From assembly GCA_900552725.1 (NCBI GenBank), contig USAT01000004.1, forward strand, positions 1-46,750: a stretch of 46,750 nt of DNA, given 5' to 3'. The notes below the pieces were generated by a model, which saw only the letters and a list, made by a program, of their open reading frames with translations, was not told the origin of the DNA and did no database searches. The stretch comes from an uncultured Eubacteriales bacterium. GTDB taxonomy: Bacteria > Bacillota > Clostridia > Oscillospirales > Oscillospiraceae. This document shows positions 26,101-32,413 of the stretch, piece by piece. Within the stretch, counting starts at the first letter, position 1; each line of letters opens with the position of its first letter. The position numbers and the translations under genes were made by a program.

Positions 26101-26266
26101 TGTTCTTGTCGGGGTCGGAGGGGGCATTCTCTCCGTTGTCGGAGGCGACGGTCTCCGGGGACTGCGGTACGTCATCCGCCCAGGCGGCTACCGCCGCGTT
26201 TCCCACCAGGGAGAACGCCATGGTCAGCGCCAGCAGAAGCGAAAGCAGTCGTTTGCTTTTTTTCAT
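20186..26266 (-). CDS. Giant GLUG-motif surface protein with helical repeats and C-terminal membrane anchor
   Basis: This is a 2026-residue protein. The signal peptide (MKKSKRLLSLLLALTMAFSL) is followed by an Asp/Thr/Asn-rich linker (about 30-115). A large beta-rich region of Ig-like character occupies about 115-1050. Two GLUG-type blocks follow (about 1055-1290 and 1320-1545), with repeats such as GGIAGYMNSGSSIKNCYSSV. About six 55-65-residue helical repeats come next (about 1590-1970; for example LTDACKAKIDAARKAYNALS), resembling FIVAR-like rods. The end, SQNTGDNTQ, a hydrophobic helix and KKRRQDA, looks like a sortase-type tail without a proper LPxTG. The ATG at 26266 fits the signal peptide and an AAAGGA SD; the longer open frame upstream covers a riboswitch. 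The likely role is a long stalked surface protein made under B12 limitation. Confidence 0.82.
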   Translation of the reverse strand: MKKSKRLLSLLLALTMAFSLVGNAAVAAWADDVPQSPETVASDNGENAPSDPDKNTDPPDNGGTGDANKGGSTGDADADKATTDDASTSGDETPANGDETPAETETVTVPTRKAGYPAETSATVQTGTAYLLSDLQSGKIFEPAEGQKLNYQNYYYQRSTDGGETWGPRADFSEAIFGMTTIQITELTAGTYVYRFYASHDGVNFSEDTWTLTLTVEDTPTLEFSFYVGRDYNYSTTNLYPIIKLYNVEKDADGNEVLGDEIENVFLYSNFTSTLPEGEDEYDPAMGKLVSNYQMFYAKLEAGRYAYRAFAKNTDTGDYDVALGGMTLNLPTDKNVDGGAGGGGSVYLQCVSFYTTSRKTDNTYFTADEYHVRVDCPIMGCSTAMGDAYVKGNYTYYPTMLYAGGNACLYNSYAYPDIEGYIFTQNINQTFQPSYGAATKSLTINTGITLDVTVPSDATFGLYFQWNNFNTTEVAPVCADEYLPYADRWSDNGDGTKTAQYFISKGNGNYTWRLSDDTHVTQAGWLASQSKDSELTFSFAKDAATNRISHDFSKLGTQTSKRDEADLQVNLDPSGYKSFTGTTRVRAYRHWQLINSDAGNIMVEPDFHWNKLTGDATISPVNGGNAGANWADITAGTQDSIITVHYDSVDVDPSNHGTHGGLFPATNPERVGVIVVGGTGVIHGTADAKVKFNMASGATTTRSMDWDYNYDTWFYEASETNPALDFTVTATGRVDVEYAFVTTDNSMTTNISTDFTSVSPDGSGKYVVPLAAFNKSGNGMGGTVIIRMTDETGVSYRLVRVAKVTIHTENVSNPGEPIMPGDQVKLTFDGMYRSVNKISGVFNPTTFKPTYYAGDDKFEGTTGQYQQMDSSAVTVTIPEDVTFADGAATTEYTFTNGYTFGSMYSAANPFAFLYNMTDAGVGTNFNAVTVTYYLSHYADAVVTVYQKATYTVKLNITDDSGNAVDGVTVTLLGRDGKTVTPNEDGTYTLGYGTYTYTLSKNGYVLTRGSFSLGSADAGKVQDDVLTVKTAVMPVAGAKAWDGTAKAEPAKDESGVYQISTAAELAWFAANGGSASAKLTADIDLAGYDWTPMNKLYGTFDGDGHMVKNLYINSASYPLGIFGYLQNGAKVLDLGVTGNVTCTASSNAQAGGIAGYMNSGSSIKNCYSSVNVNSKKHAGGIAGYTASGAVITNCYASGDITTTSANECFLGGIAASYYARSDGATLTDCYSIATVTGTSGNASYLGGLTPSTNTANYVGSCFYLENTVTKESSKYGVTGLGTAKTAAEMKAAVEANEHPFKAQMLADMKSWDGVTTTEPAKDADGAYMIGTAAELAWFAQAVNEGQYALNAVLTADIDLENEPWTPIGNNTAATTTGEVMYKGVFNGQGHVVKNLYINNTDNKQGLFSYVGGTIRNLGVTGSITTTGKFVGGIVGYLSSGKVENCYSAVTISAAQNAGGIVGGGHANTTISYCYNAGDVTTSGARVGGIVSCAAVGFTNGPKLDNCCNIGSVRGTSFVGGIASINKASCFGANLCYLNTCITATNYGKGTAKTETELLTLLGAAEGDTLQTALFNKWAGQVTAAADAEVKAVIDAIEAIPQPVALSSKAKIITAEKLYNALTATQKEKVTNADILRAARAELDRLEAEQAAADKAAADAVIAKINAIGEVTLEKETAIKEARAAYDALTTVQKNLVKNDGALTTLEAAEATLKQLKADKEQADAVIGWINGLNDPITLAEEQGVQNIRKRYDSLTDAQKALVTNLNKLEKAEKQLTELKAAIADTESKIDAIGTVELTDACKAKIDAARKAYNALSDEQKALVSNYETLTAAEAQYEKLAADKAAADAVIAKISAIGKVELTADCKAKIDAAREAYTALSDEQKALVSNLKTLTDAENEYKSLADKAAADKVAANAVIDKINAIGNVTKDSGDAIKDARDAYDKLTDDQKKLVPDEILKKLTDAESTYKDLTAPRPRPSDKTNTKTDGKGVKSQNTGDNTQMTLWLSGVLLSAAALLLLAKKRRQDA

Positions 26267-26395
26267 GCTTTGTGGTTCCTTTCGTGATTTTTTCTCTATA
26301 TAAAGCCTTTCGGCAGAAAGCACTCCGAAGAAAGCTCCCGCCGAAATCGTTTCATAAGCCGGTTTGGCAGCGTCCCGGTACAGGCAGGAGCTTTT

Positions 26396-26510
26396 CCGGA
26401 CGGCCCTGGGCGTATCTGACTGATCCCAAATGGGCTTCACAGTGACCTGTTCGCGGGGATTTGCACCCCATTCCGCCTCCGGCGCAGCGTGCGCCGGGCG
26501 GGCCGTCCGG
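26396..26510 (-). ncRNA. Second cobalamin-riboswitch-like aptamer (compact)
   Basis: On the minus strand an 11-bp closing stem CCGGACGGCCC/GGGCCGTCCGG (26510-26500 with 26406-26396) encloses GGGTGCAAATCCCCGC and AGGTCACTGTGA (26447-26437). ATCAGTCAGATACGCC (26424-26409) matches the B12-box type. These are hallmark blocks of cobalamin riboswitches. The aptamer is only about 115 nt, so it is of the compact kind. A 12-bp stem (26394-26383 with 26342-26331, one G-U) follows without a T tract, so control may act on translation or the platform is unresolved. It sits 130 nt before the giant GLUG protein gene. Confidence 0.72.
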
Positions 26511-26529
26511 TATTCAGTTGTCAGGGATC

Positions 26530-29500
26530 TCAGCCTGCCGCGCTTACATGGACGCGGGCGGTGGCCGGTGCATAGCAGGCACTGCTGGTGCCCGCGTTGG
26601 GGTCGACAGCCAGCAGATAGTAGTCGCCGGGCTTGTCGAACACATACTGGTACGCATTGCCGTCCTCCGGCGGAAGCAGCTTCAGCCGGTTCCAATTCGT
26701 GTCACAGAGATATACGGCCAGGCCCTCGACGGGCTGGACGCTCTCGCTGCCGCCATCGGCCACGGAGCGGGTATCGTACTTCTGGGTCTTGAAGGTCAGC
26801 GCTTCTCCGGGCTTGAGGCTGTACGCATCCGCGTCAAAGCAGGCGAACGCGCCGTAGTTCCAGAATTCCCAGTTGCTGAACATGGCCAGGTCGATGATAT
26901 CGCCGTCCTTCAGCAGGATGTAATCCGCCGTACTGCCCCAGCCCGGCCCCATCAGGGGATACACATGGTTGCGGAAGTACATCAGATTCTCGTCGTGGCC
27001 CCAGAACTGCTGCATGTACAGGCTGGTGGGGCCTCCGGTGATGTTCAGCGTCAGGAACTCGCCGATGTCGTTCCACGGCTCTTTTCCCAGAATATCCCGA
27101 TAGCAGTCCGCCGTGTAATTGCTTTCGCTGCCCAGAACCTGCTGGTAGCCTTCGGTCACATCCTCCGGATCCCAGCCCTGGCAGTATACGCCCAGCAGGT
27201 ACAGGTACAGGTGCAGCAGAGTGGGCCGCTCCACCTCCTCCACGTCGATATAGGCGCCCTGGCCGTTTTCGGTGTGGCAGCGGTAGAAGTCCGCAAGGCC
27301 CTGCTTGGCCAGATCGAAGTAGGGCACCTCCACTTCCAGATGAGAGAGGGCCGTGCCGTCGATGCCGTAGATGGGCGCGCCGTCGTTGGAGATGGTCACA
27401 TAGACGGTGACGCTGTCGGCGGGCGTCTCGTCATAGCCGTACTGGCGCTCGTCTCCGGCGTCGCCCGGAGTGACCGTAACGGTGATGGTGTGGCTGGCCG
27501 TTACCTTGCCGTCATTGCCGCACACGGCGGTGATGGTCAGCCGGTATTCGCCGGTATCACGATTGGTGAAGGCCAGGTAATCCGTCCCGTCCGTGTCCTG
27601 CGCCAGCTTCGTCTGGCTGCCCGCATCGTCACCGCTGAGACGATAGCTGACGGTGTGGCCGCATGCGGCAAACACGTCGCTCAAGTTCAGCCGGTACAGT
27701 TGGCCCTGCTGTACCTCAGCCGTTTTGGGGGCGTCGTCCTTTACCTTGATGACATGGGTCTCGCTGGGGACATCCCACCGGCCGGAGGTCAGGAAGCCGT
27801 AAAGGGCCTGCATATCCGTGGCGTTCAGGCGGCCGTCCTGGTTGCAGTCCAGCCGGCCCAGCTGGATATAGTCCTCGATCTTGTTGATGCCGCTGAAATG
27901 CTCATACATGTATTGCAGGTCATACACATCCACCGCGCCGTCGCCGTTCACGTCGCCCCGCTGATATGTCTGGGGCGCGACCGTAATGCCTGTGACAAAG
28001 ACATCGACAGCCTTATCCACAGGCTCGCCGCTTCCGTCACTCTGATACATGACGGGGGCGAAGGACAGGGCGAAGCCCTCCTTGCCGTCCTCCTCGCTGA
28101 CCGTGGAATTATAGGTGAAGTAGGTGACGGTGACGCCGTTGACGGTAGTGCTGACCGGCAGGGTGCGGCTGGTGCCGTTGTCATAGTAGACCGTCAGCTC
28201 CATGCCGGTGGGGTCAAAGGGCTCTCCGGCGGTATAGCTGGTCTTAGTGGGGCCCTTTGTCACCTCGATCCGCTGAACCGTGCTGGTCAGCGCCATCAGA
28301 TGCGCGGAGTCGTTCTTGAAGAACAGGGTGCCATTGCCATCGGTGATGGGGGAGCAGATGGCGTATTGTGCCTGATCGTTGGCCGGGGTAAACAGCGCGT
28401 AGGCCGCGTCCACGGTATAGGTGTTTTCGCCCACCTGATAGGTTTCCGCGGTGGTCCTGCTGGCTGCGCTCTGGCCGGTCTTGTCCTCCAGCATGCGCAG
28501 GATGCCGGGGGTAAAGTTGTCAAAGAAGTAAACGTAGGCCGTGCCGTCGCCCTGGTCATAGGCGGTGGTCAGCAGACCGGAGGTCTGGGGATAGCCCTTG
28601 GTGGGCACGCTGTAAAGCACGCTGAGGGAATCCAGATCCACCACGGTGATGTTGTGGCCGGAGTATGCGCCGAACTGGGACGTGCCGGACACGCCGATAT
28701 AGGCCCGGCCATTGTACAGAACCGGCGTGCAGGTGCTCATGGGCGGTGTGCTGTCATTATTGCTGCCGTTGCTCAGGCGGCAGGTGCGCCGCTGGGTGAT
28801 GGCCCAGCCGTCCGCCCCCTCTTCCACAGCGGCGGAGTAGAGGTACCCGCCCTTGGAGGTGAAGTAGAACAGCCCCGTGCTCTTGTCCCGCGCAATGGAG
28901 CAGCGCACGTCGCCTGCCAGGTCGTCCCAGCGGGCCAGCACCGCGCCGGTGGAGGGATCCAGGCACAGCAGCGAGGCGGTATTGCTGAAATACTGATCCT
29001 TGCCGTCGTCGGTTCCCACCAGCAGGTAGTCGTCGCAGACGTAAGCGCCCGCCCAGTAGAAGCCGCCCTTGGAGGTGTAGGTCCAGCGGGCCAGCTTCTC
29101 CTCGCTGCCGCTGTCGGTCTTTTCATCGGTGGCGGACAGGCAGACGTAGTTGGCGTCCAAGTCCTCCTGATTCCAGAAGCCGGTGTAAACATAGCCCTTG
29201 TAATATGTCAGGGGGCAGTTGGGCTGACCGCCCAGAGGATCATGGTAGATCCACAGCGACTGGAGCGTCGCCGCGTCGAAGGCCTGCACGACGCCGTTGC
29301 TGAGGGCCACGAACAGCATGCCGTCCTCCTCGCCGTAGGTGGCGGAGTTGATGGCAAAGCTGGAGGTATCGCACATGGTGCCGGTGGCCACCACCGTACC
29401 GGTGACGGATTCCACCCTATAGAGCTTGGTGCCGCTGTAGACGATCAGGAACTCCAGGCCGCCCTCTTTGATGAGAATGGGGCCGCTTACCGCGTTGGAG

Positions 29501-32400
29501 CCATAGCCGTCGCCCAGCTTGTTGGCCCAGCTGAGCACCGTGTTCTCCCGGGAGATGGGCGTCTTGACGTCCACCACGCCGTTGGAGTTGTCATTGCCCC
29601 GGAAGGAGGGCCAGTCCGAGGTCACGCCCACTCCGTAATGGGTATCGGGCGCCGCCTCCAGCTGAATGGAGAGGGACTTGTTCTTCGTTCCGGCGACGAT
29701 GTCCAGCGACTGGCCCACATATCCGGAGCAGGTGGCCACGCAGGTGTAGGAGAGGCCCTCCACCAGCTGGAACGTACCGTCCGCTTCGGGCCAGACACGG
29801 GCGCTGCTGCGCTTGTCATAGACGGCGGCCAGCGCACCTGTGATGGCCTTGCCGCTGAGATCCGTCACGGTGATCGTGGTGGCGATGGGCTCGCCCTTTT
29901 TCAGCGTCAGGGTATAGGTATGCGCCTTCTTCCCGCTTTCCGTGCAGGCGGAGAAGGTGACGGTCTGCTCCTTCTTGTTATCCAGTGCCAGAGAGACGGT
30001 GACGGTATCCGGTACGACCCCGGTATCCGGGTCGGCCTCCGGCGTATAGCGCACGCCGTCAACGGTCACGCTGTAGCCATCGAACGGAACCTCAAGTGTC
30101 AGCGCCGCCGTCTTTGCCGTGCCGAGGATCGTGGCGTGATAGTCATAGACCTCGTCATCGAAGATGCTCTTCGCCGTGATCTCGCCGGCCTTCATCTGAT
30201 AGATAGCGGTGTCCGTGCCGTCCACGGACAGGGCGGCGTCGCTCAGCGTCAGCACCTTGGTCAGATCGACCCGATACTCCTGATAGAAGGTAACGCCCCG
30301 GCCTTCATCCTGGCGAGAGACATTTACCGTAAGGGGGGAGGTCTCTGGGCCATCGGTTATACATTTGGGGATATAGGAAACATCCTCTTTGCCGTTCTCC
30401 AGCACGGTTTCCTTGCCGTCGGTACGCTGCACCGCGATGGTCTGCCCTTCAGTTGCGGCGGCAGCCGCGAACAGTACTCTGTGCACATCGTCGATCTCGG
30501 CGGTATACAGGTGCTGTGCCGTTTTGAAGTCCGCGGCGTCCAGATAGATGTCGCTCTCGTTCGTGGTGCCGGAGGTCAGCTTCAGACTGGTCAGATGATC
30601 CTCCGTTTCCGGCGTGACAGCCGCGATGGTCAGCGCTGTGTCGCCGTCCGTGGGAGCGGCAAAGGTGCCCTTTGTGTGGTAGTATGTATTTTTTGTGGCG
30701 ATATAGGTATAGCTGTCGTCGCCGGGGGTCAGGGGATAGGTGCCGTTGTCATCCTTGCCGATCTCCGCACCGGCAGAATTATAGATCTGTACGCTTACGC
30801 CCGTGTCATGGGTGACGGTAAGGGGGACGGCCTCCTTCCGCGTCACGGTCAGCGTATAGACGGTGCTGCGTCCGCTGTCCATGGTAACGGTGATCTCGGC
30901 GGCGGTGGTGTCTGTATCCAGGGCGAGGGTATAGGTGCCGTCACTGGCCAGGGGCTTGCCGTTGACCGTAATGGTATAGTTCCCAGTGCAGGCCGGGCGC
31001 AGCACGACGTTCTGGGTCGTAACGGTGCAGGCGTAGTCCGTTTTGGTGCTGGCAAAGCCGATGCTCTGGTCCACGCTGCCGGCGCTGACGTCCAGGCCGG
31101 AGAGGGTGGGTGTGCGCTCCAGTGTCAACTCCCACGCCTGACGCATGGTATAGCCGTCCACAGCGGCGCGTGCCTCGATCCGCACCTGACCGTCCTGGGT
31201 ACCGCTGTTCACCACGTCTGTCAGCGCCTGCTGGGTGGATACCCATTTGCGGACAAGCTCGGTCTGGCGGCCGTTGATGTCGGTATATACCGCCCAGACA
31301 CGCACCTGGCTGCCCTCCCACTGGTATTGCTGATCCAGACTCGTACCGGGCACGGCGTAGAGATACAGGCCCACCTTGCCGCCCACGGTGTCGGGCAGCA
31401 GGACGGTGTGGCCGTTATCTTCCGTGGGGTAGGCGTTCTCTTCTGCGCTGCCGCCGCTGACGGAACGCAGCACCGGCTGGCTGATCCAGCTGACGCCCTG
31501 GGGCACCCGCAGGGCATCCAGCGTCTGTCCCGCCACGGAGACAGCGCCGTCCTCCGCCACCGCCAGAGTGCCGGAGGCGCCGTTATCACCGGAGGTCAGG
31601 GTAAAGGTATAATCACCCGGCGCCAAGGCCACGGTATCATCCGTGGTAAAGCGCTTCTGGTTGCCGTAGGGATCCTCTGCCGTAAAGCAGTAGTTCGTCA
31701 GGGGCTGGCCGTCCAAGCCCAGAAGGGCGATGTTCAGCTGCACCACGCCTGCGGTTTCATACTGCGCATAGGCGTCCATCCGGTCCGTCAGAGCCTTGGT
31801 CAGGGCATCCAGCTCCTCGACGGTCTTTTTCGCCGTCAGGGCCTGCGCGGCGGCGTCGTACTCCTGCTGGGCGAACCTTTGCAGCTGGGGCTTTTCCGCC
31901 TCCTGCCACGCCAGCATGGCGCGGCCCAGCGCGTACAGCGCCGACGCGGTATCCTCGTTCAGATTGTCGTAAGCGGTCAGGAACAGGAACGCGTTCACAT
32001 TCCCGGCGCTCTGATCCAAATCGTGGCTGCCTTTATCGTCGCTGCGGAGATAGCCGGCCGTAATGCCGTCAATGGCGGAAACATAGTCGCGCTCCGCCAA
32101 GCCGGAAAAGGTATGGGTACCTTTTGCCTCCAGCGCCAGCAGCGCGTCCTTCACGGTCTGTCCCGCCGTATAGGGCACGCGCTCCGGGGCGATGATGACC
32201 TTGGCGTTATTGGCGGCCAGCAGCAGGAAGCTGTTGTCCTCGGTCAGCTCCGTGTCAGTGCTCTGCTCCTCCGGGATGCTCTGCTCCGCGGGAGACGTTA
32301 TATCCTCCGCCGGTCGAACCAGCTCTGCGGCCCATGCGGTGGGCAGCAGGGACAGGGTCATGACCAGCGCCATGAAAAGCGATACAATCCGTTTTTTCAT
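26530..32400 (-). CDS. Giant multidomain surface protein: beta-propeller, Ig-like, dockerin and DUF4430-like C-terminus
   Basis: This is a 1956-residue secreted protein. The signal peptide MKKRIVSLFMALVMTLSLLP is close to that of the LRR protein at 2747. Beyond it lie a small domain with AKVIIAPERVPYTAGQTVKDA (about 48-130), a helical segment and carboxypeptidase-regulatory-like and cadherin-like beta-sandwich regions (about 220-900). A PQQ-type beta-propeller follows (about 920-1375; SDWPSFRGNDNSNGV). Next are a bacterial Ig-like domain (about 1378-1450) and a dockerin with two calcium loops (about 1478-1542; GDVNGDGAVDVYDLQYMYEH and DCNQDGRLNATDMQALYGF). The last 350 residues include LYMQQFWGHDENLMYFRNHV and ILLKDGDIIDLAMF, which resemble an enlarged DUF4430 domain. 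An SD AAGGAGG precedes the ATG. The gene lies 13 nt after the TgpA-like gene. Confidence 0.8.
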   Translation of the reverse strand: MKKRIVSLFMALVMTLSLLPTAWAAELVRPAEDITSPAEQSIPEEQSTDTELTEDNSFLLLAANNAKVIIAPERVPYTAGQTVKDALLALEAKGTHTFSGLAERDYVSAIDGITAGYLRSDDKGSHDLDQSAGNVNAFLFLTAYDNLNEDTASALYALGRAMLAWQEAEKPQLQRFAQQEYDAAAQALTAKKTVEELDALTKALTDRMDAYAQYETAGVVQLNIALLGLDGQPLTNYCFTAEDPYGNQKRFTTDDTVALAPGDYTFTLTSGDNGASGTLAVAEDGAVSVAGQTLDALRVPQGVSWISQPVLRSVSGGSAEENAYPTEDNGHTVLLPDTVGGKVGLYLYAVPGTSLDQQYQWEGSQVRVWAVYTDINGRQTELVRKWVSTQQALTDVVNSGTQDGQVRIEARAAVDGYTMRQAWELTLERTPTLSGLDVSAGSVDQSIGFASTKTDYACTVTTQNVVLRPACTGNYTITVNGKPLASDGTYTLALDTDTTAAEITVTMDSGRSTVYTLTVTRKEAVPLTVTHDTGVSVQIYNSAGAEIGKDDNGTYPLTPGDDSYTYIATKNTYYHTKGTFAAPTDGDTALTIAAVTPETEDHLTSLKLTSGTTNESDIYLDAADFKTAQHLYTAEIDDVHRVLFAAAAATEGQTIAVQRTDGKETVLENGKEDVSYIPKCITDGPETSPLTVNVSRQDEGRGVTFYQEYRVDLTKVLTLSDAALSVDGTDTAIYQMKAGEITAKSIFDDEVYDYHATILGTAKTAALTLEVPFDGYSVTVDGVRYTPEADPDTGVVPDTVTVSLALDNKKEQTVTFSACTESGKKAHTYTLTLKKGEPIATTITVTDLSGKAITGALAAVYDKRSSARVWPEADGTFQLVEGLSYTCVATCSGYVGQSLDIVAGTKNKSLSIQLEAAPDTHYGVGVTSDWPSFRGNDNSNGVVDVKTPISRENTVLSWANKLGDGYGSNAVSGPILIKEGGLEFLIVYSGTKLYRVESVTGTVVATGTMCDTSSFAINSATYGEEDGMLFVALSNGVVQAFDAATLQSLWIYHDPLGGQPNCPLTYYKGYVYTGFWNQEDLDANYVCLSATDEKTDSGSEEKLARWTYTSKGGFYWAGAYVCDDYLLVGTDDGKDQYFSNTASLLCLDPSTGAVLARWDDLAGDVRCSIARDKSTGLFYFTSKGGYLYSAAVEEGADGWAITQRRTCRLSNGSNNDSTPPMSTCTPVLYNGRAYIGVSGTSQFGAYSGHNITVVDLDSLSVLYSVPTKGYPQTSGLLTTAYDQGDGTAYVYFFDNFTPGILRMLEDKTGQSAASRTTAETYQVGENTYTVDAAYALFTPANDQAQYAICSPITDGNGTLFFKNDSAHLMALTSTVQRIEVTKGPTKTSYTAGEPFDPTGMELTVYYDNGTSRTLPVSTTVNGVTVTYFTYNSTVSEEDGKEGFALSFAPVMYQSDGSGEPVDKAVDVFVTGITVAPQTYQRGDVNGDGAVDVYDLQYMYEHFSGINKIEDYIQLGRLDCNQDGRLNATDMQALYGFLTSGRWDVPSETHVIKVKDDAPKTAEVQQGQLYRLNLSDVFAACGHTVSYRLSGDDAGSQTKLAQDTDGTDYLAFTNRDTGEYRLTITAVCGNDGKVTASHTITVTVTPGDAGDERQYGYDETPADSVTVYVTISNDGAPIYGIDGTALSHLEVEVPYFDLAKQGLADFYRCHTENGQGAYIDVEEVERPTLLHLYLYLLGVYCQGWDPEDVTEGYQQVLGSESNYTADCYRDILGKEPWNDIGEFLTLNITGGPTSLYMQQFWGHDENLMYFRNHVYPLMGPGWGSTADYILLKDGDIIDLAMFSNWEFWNYGAFACFDADAYSLKPGEALTFKTQKYDTRSVADGGSESVQPVEGLAVYLCDTNWNRLKLLPPEDGNAYQYVFDKPGDYYLLAVDPNAGTSSACYAPATARVHVSAAG

Positions 32401-32413
32401 CCGCTTTTCCTCC

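Noticed and set aside
21875..26287. A 1470-codon open frame on the plus strand, and a 2023-codon one at 26461-32532
   Set aside because: They lie exactly antisense to the two giant surface genes, have Val/Gly/His-rich low-complexity translations without domains and lack ribosome sites. They are shadows of high-GC codon bias.
26267..26695. N-terminal extension of the 2026-residue protein to 26695
   Set aside because: It runs through the second riboswitch and into the 3' end of the preceding gene. The signal peptide begins at the ATG at 26266.
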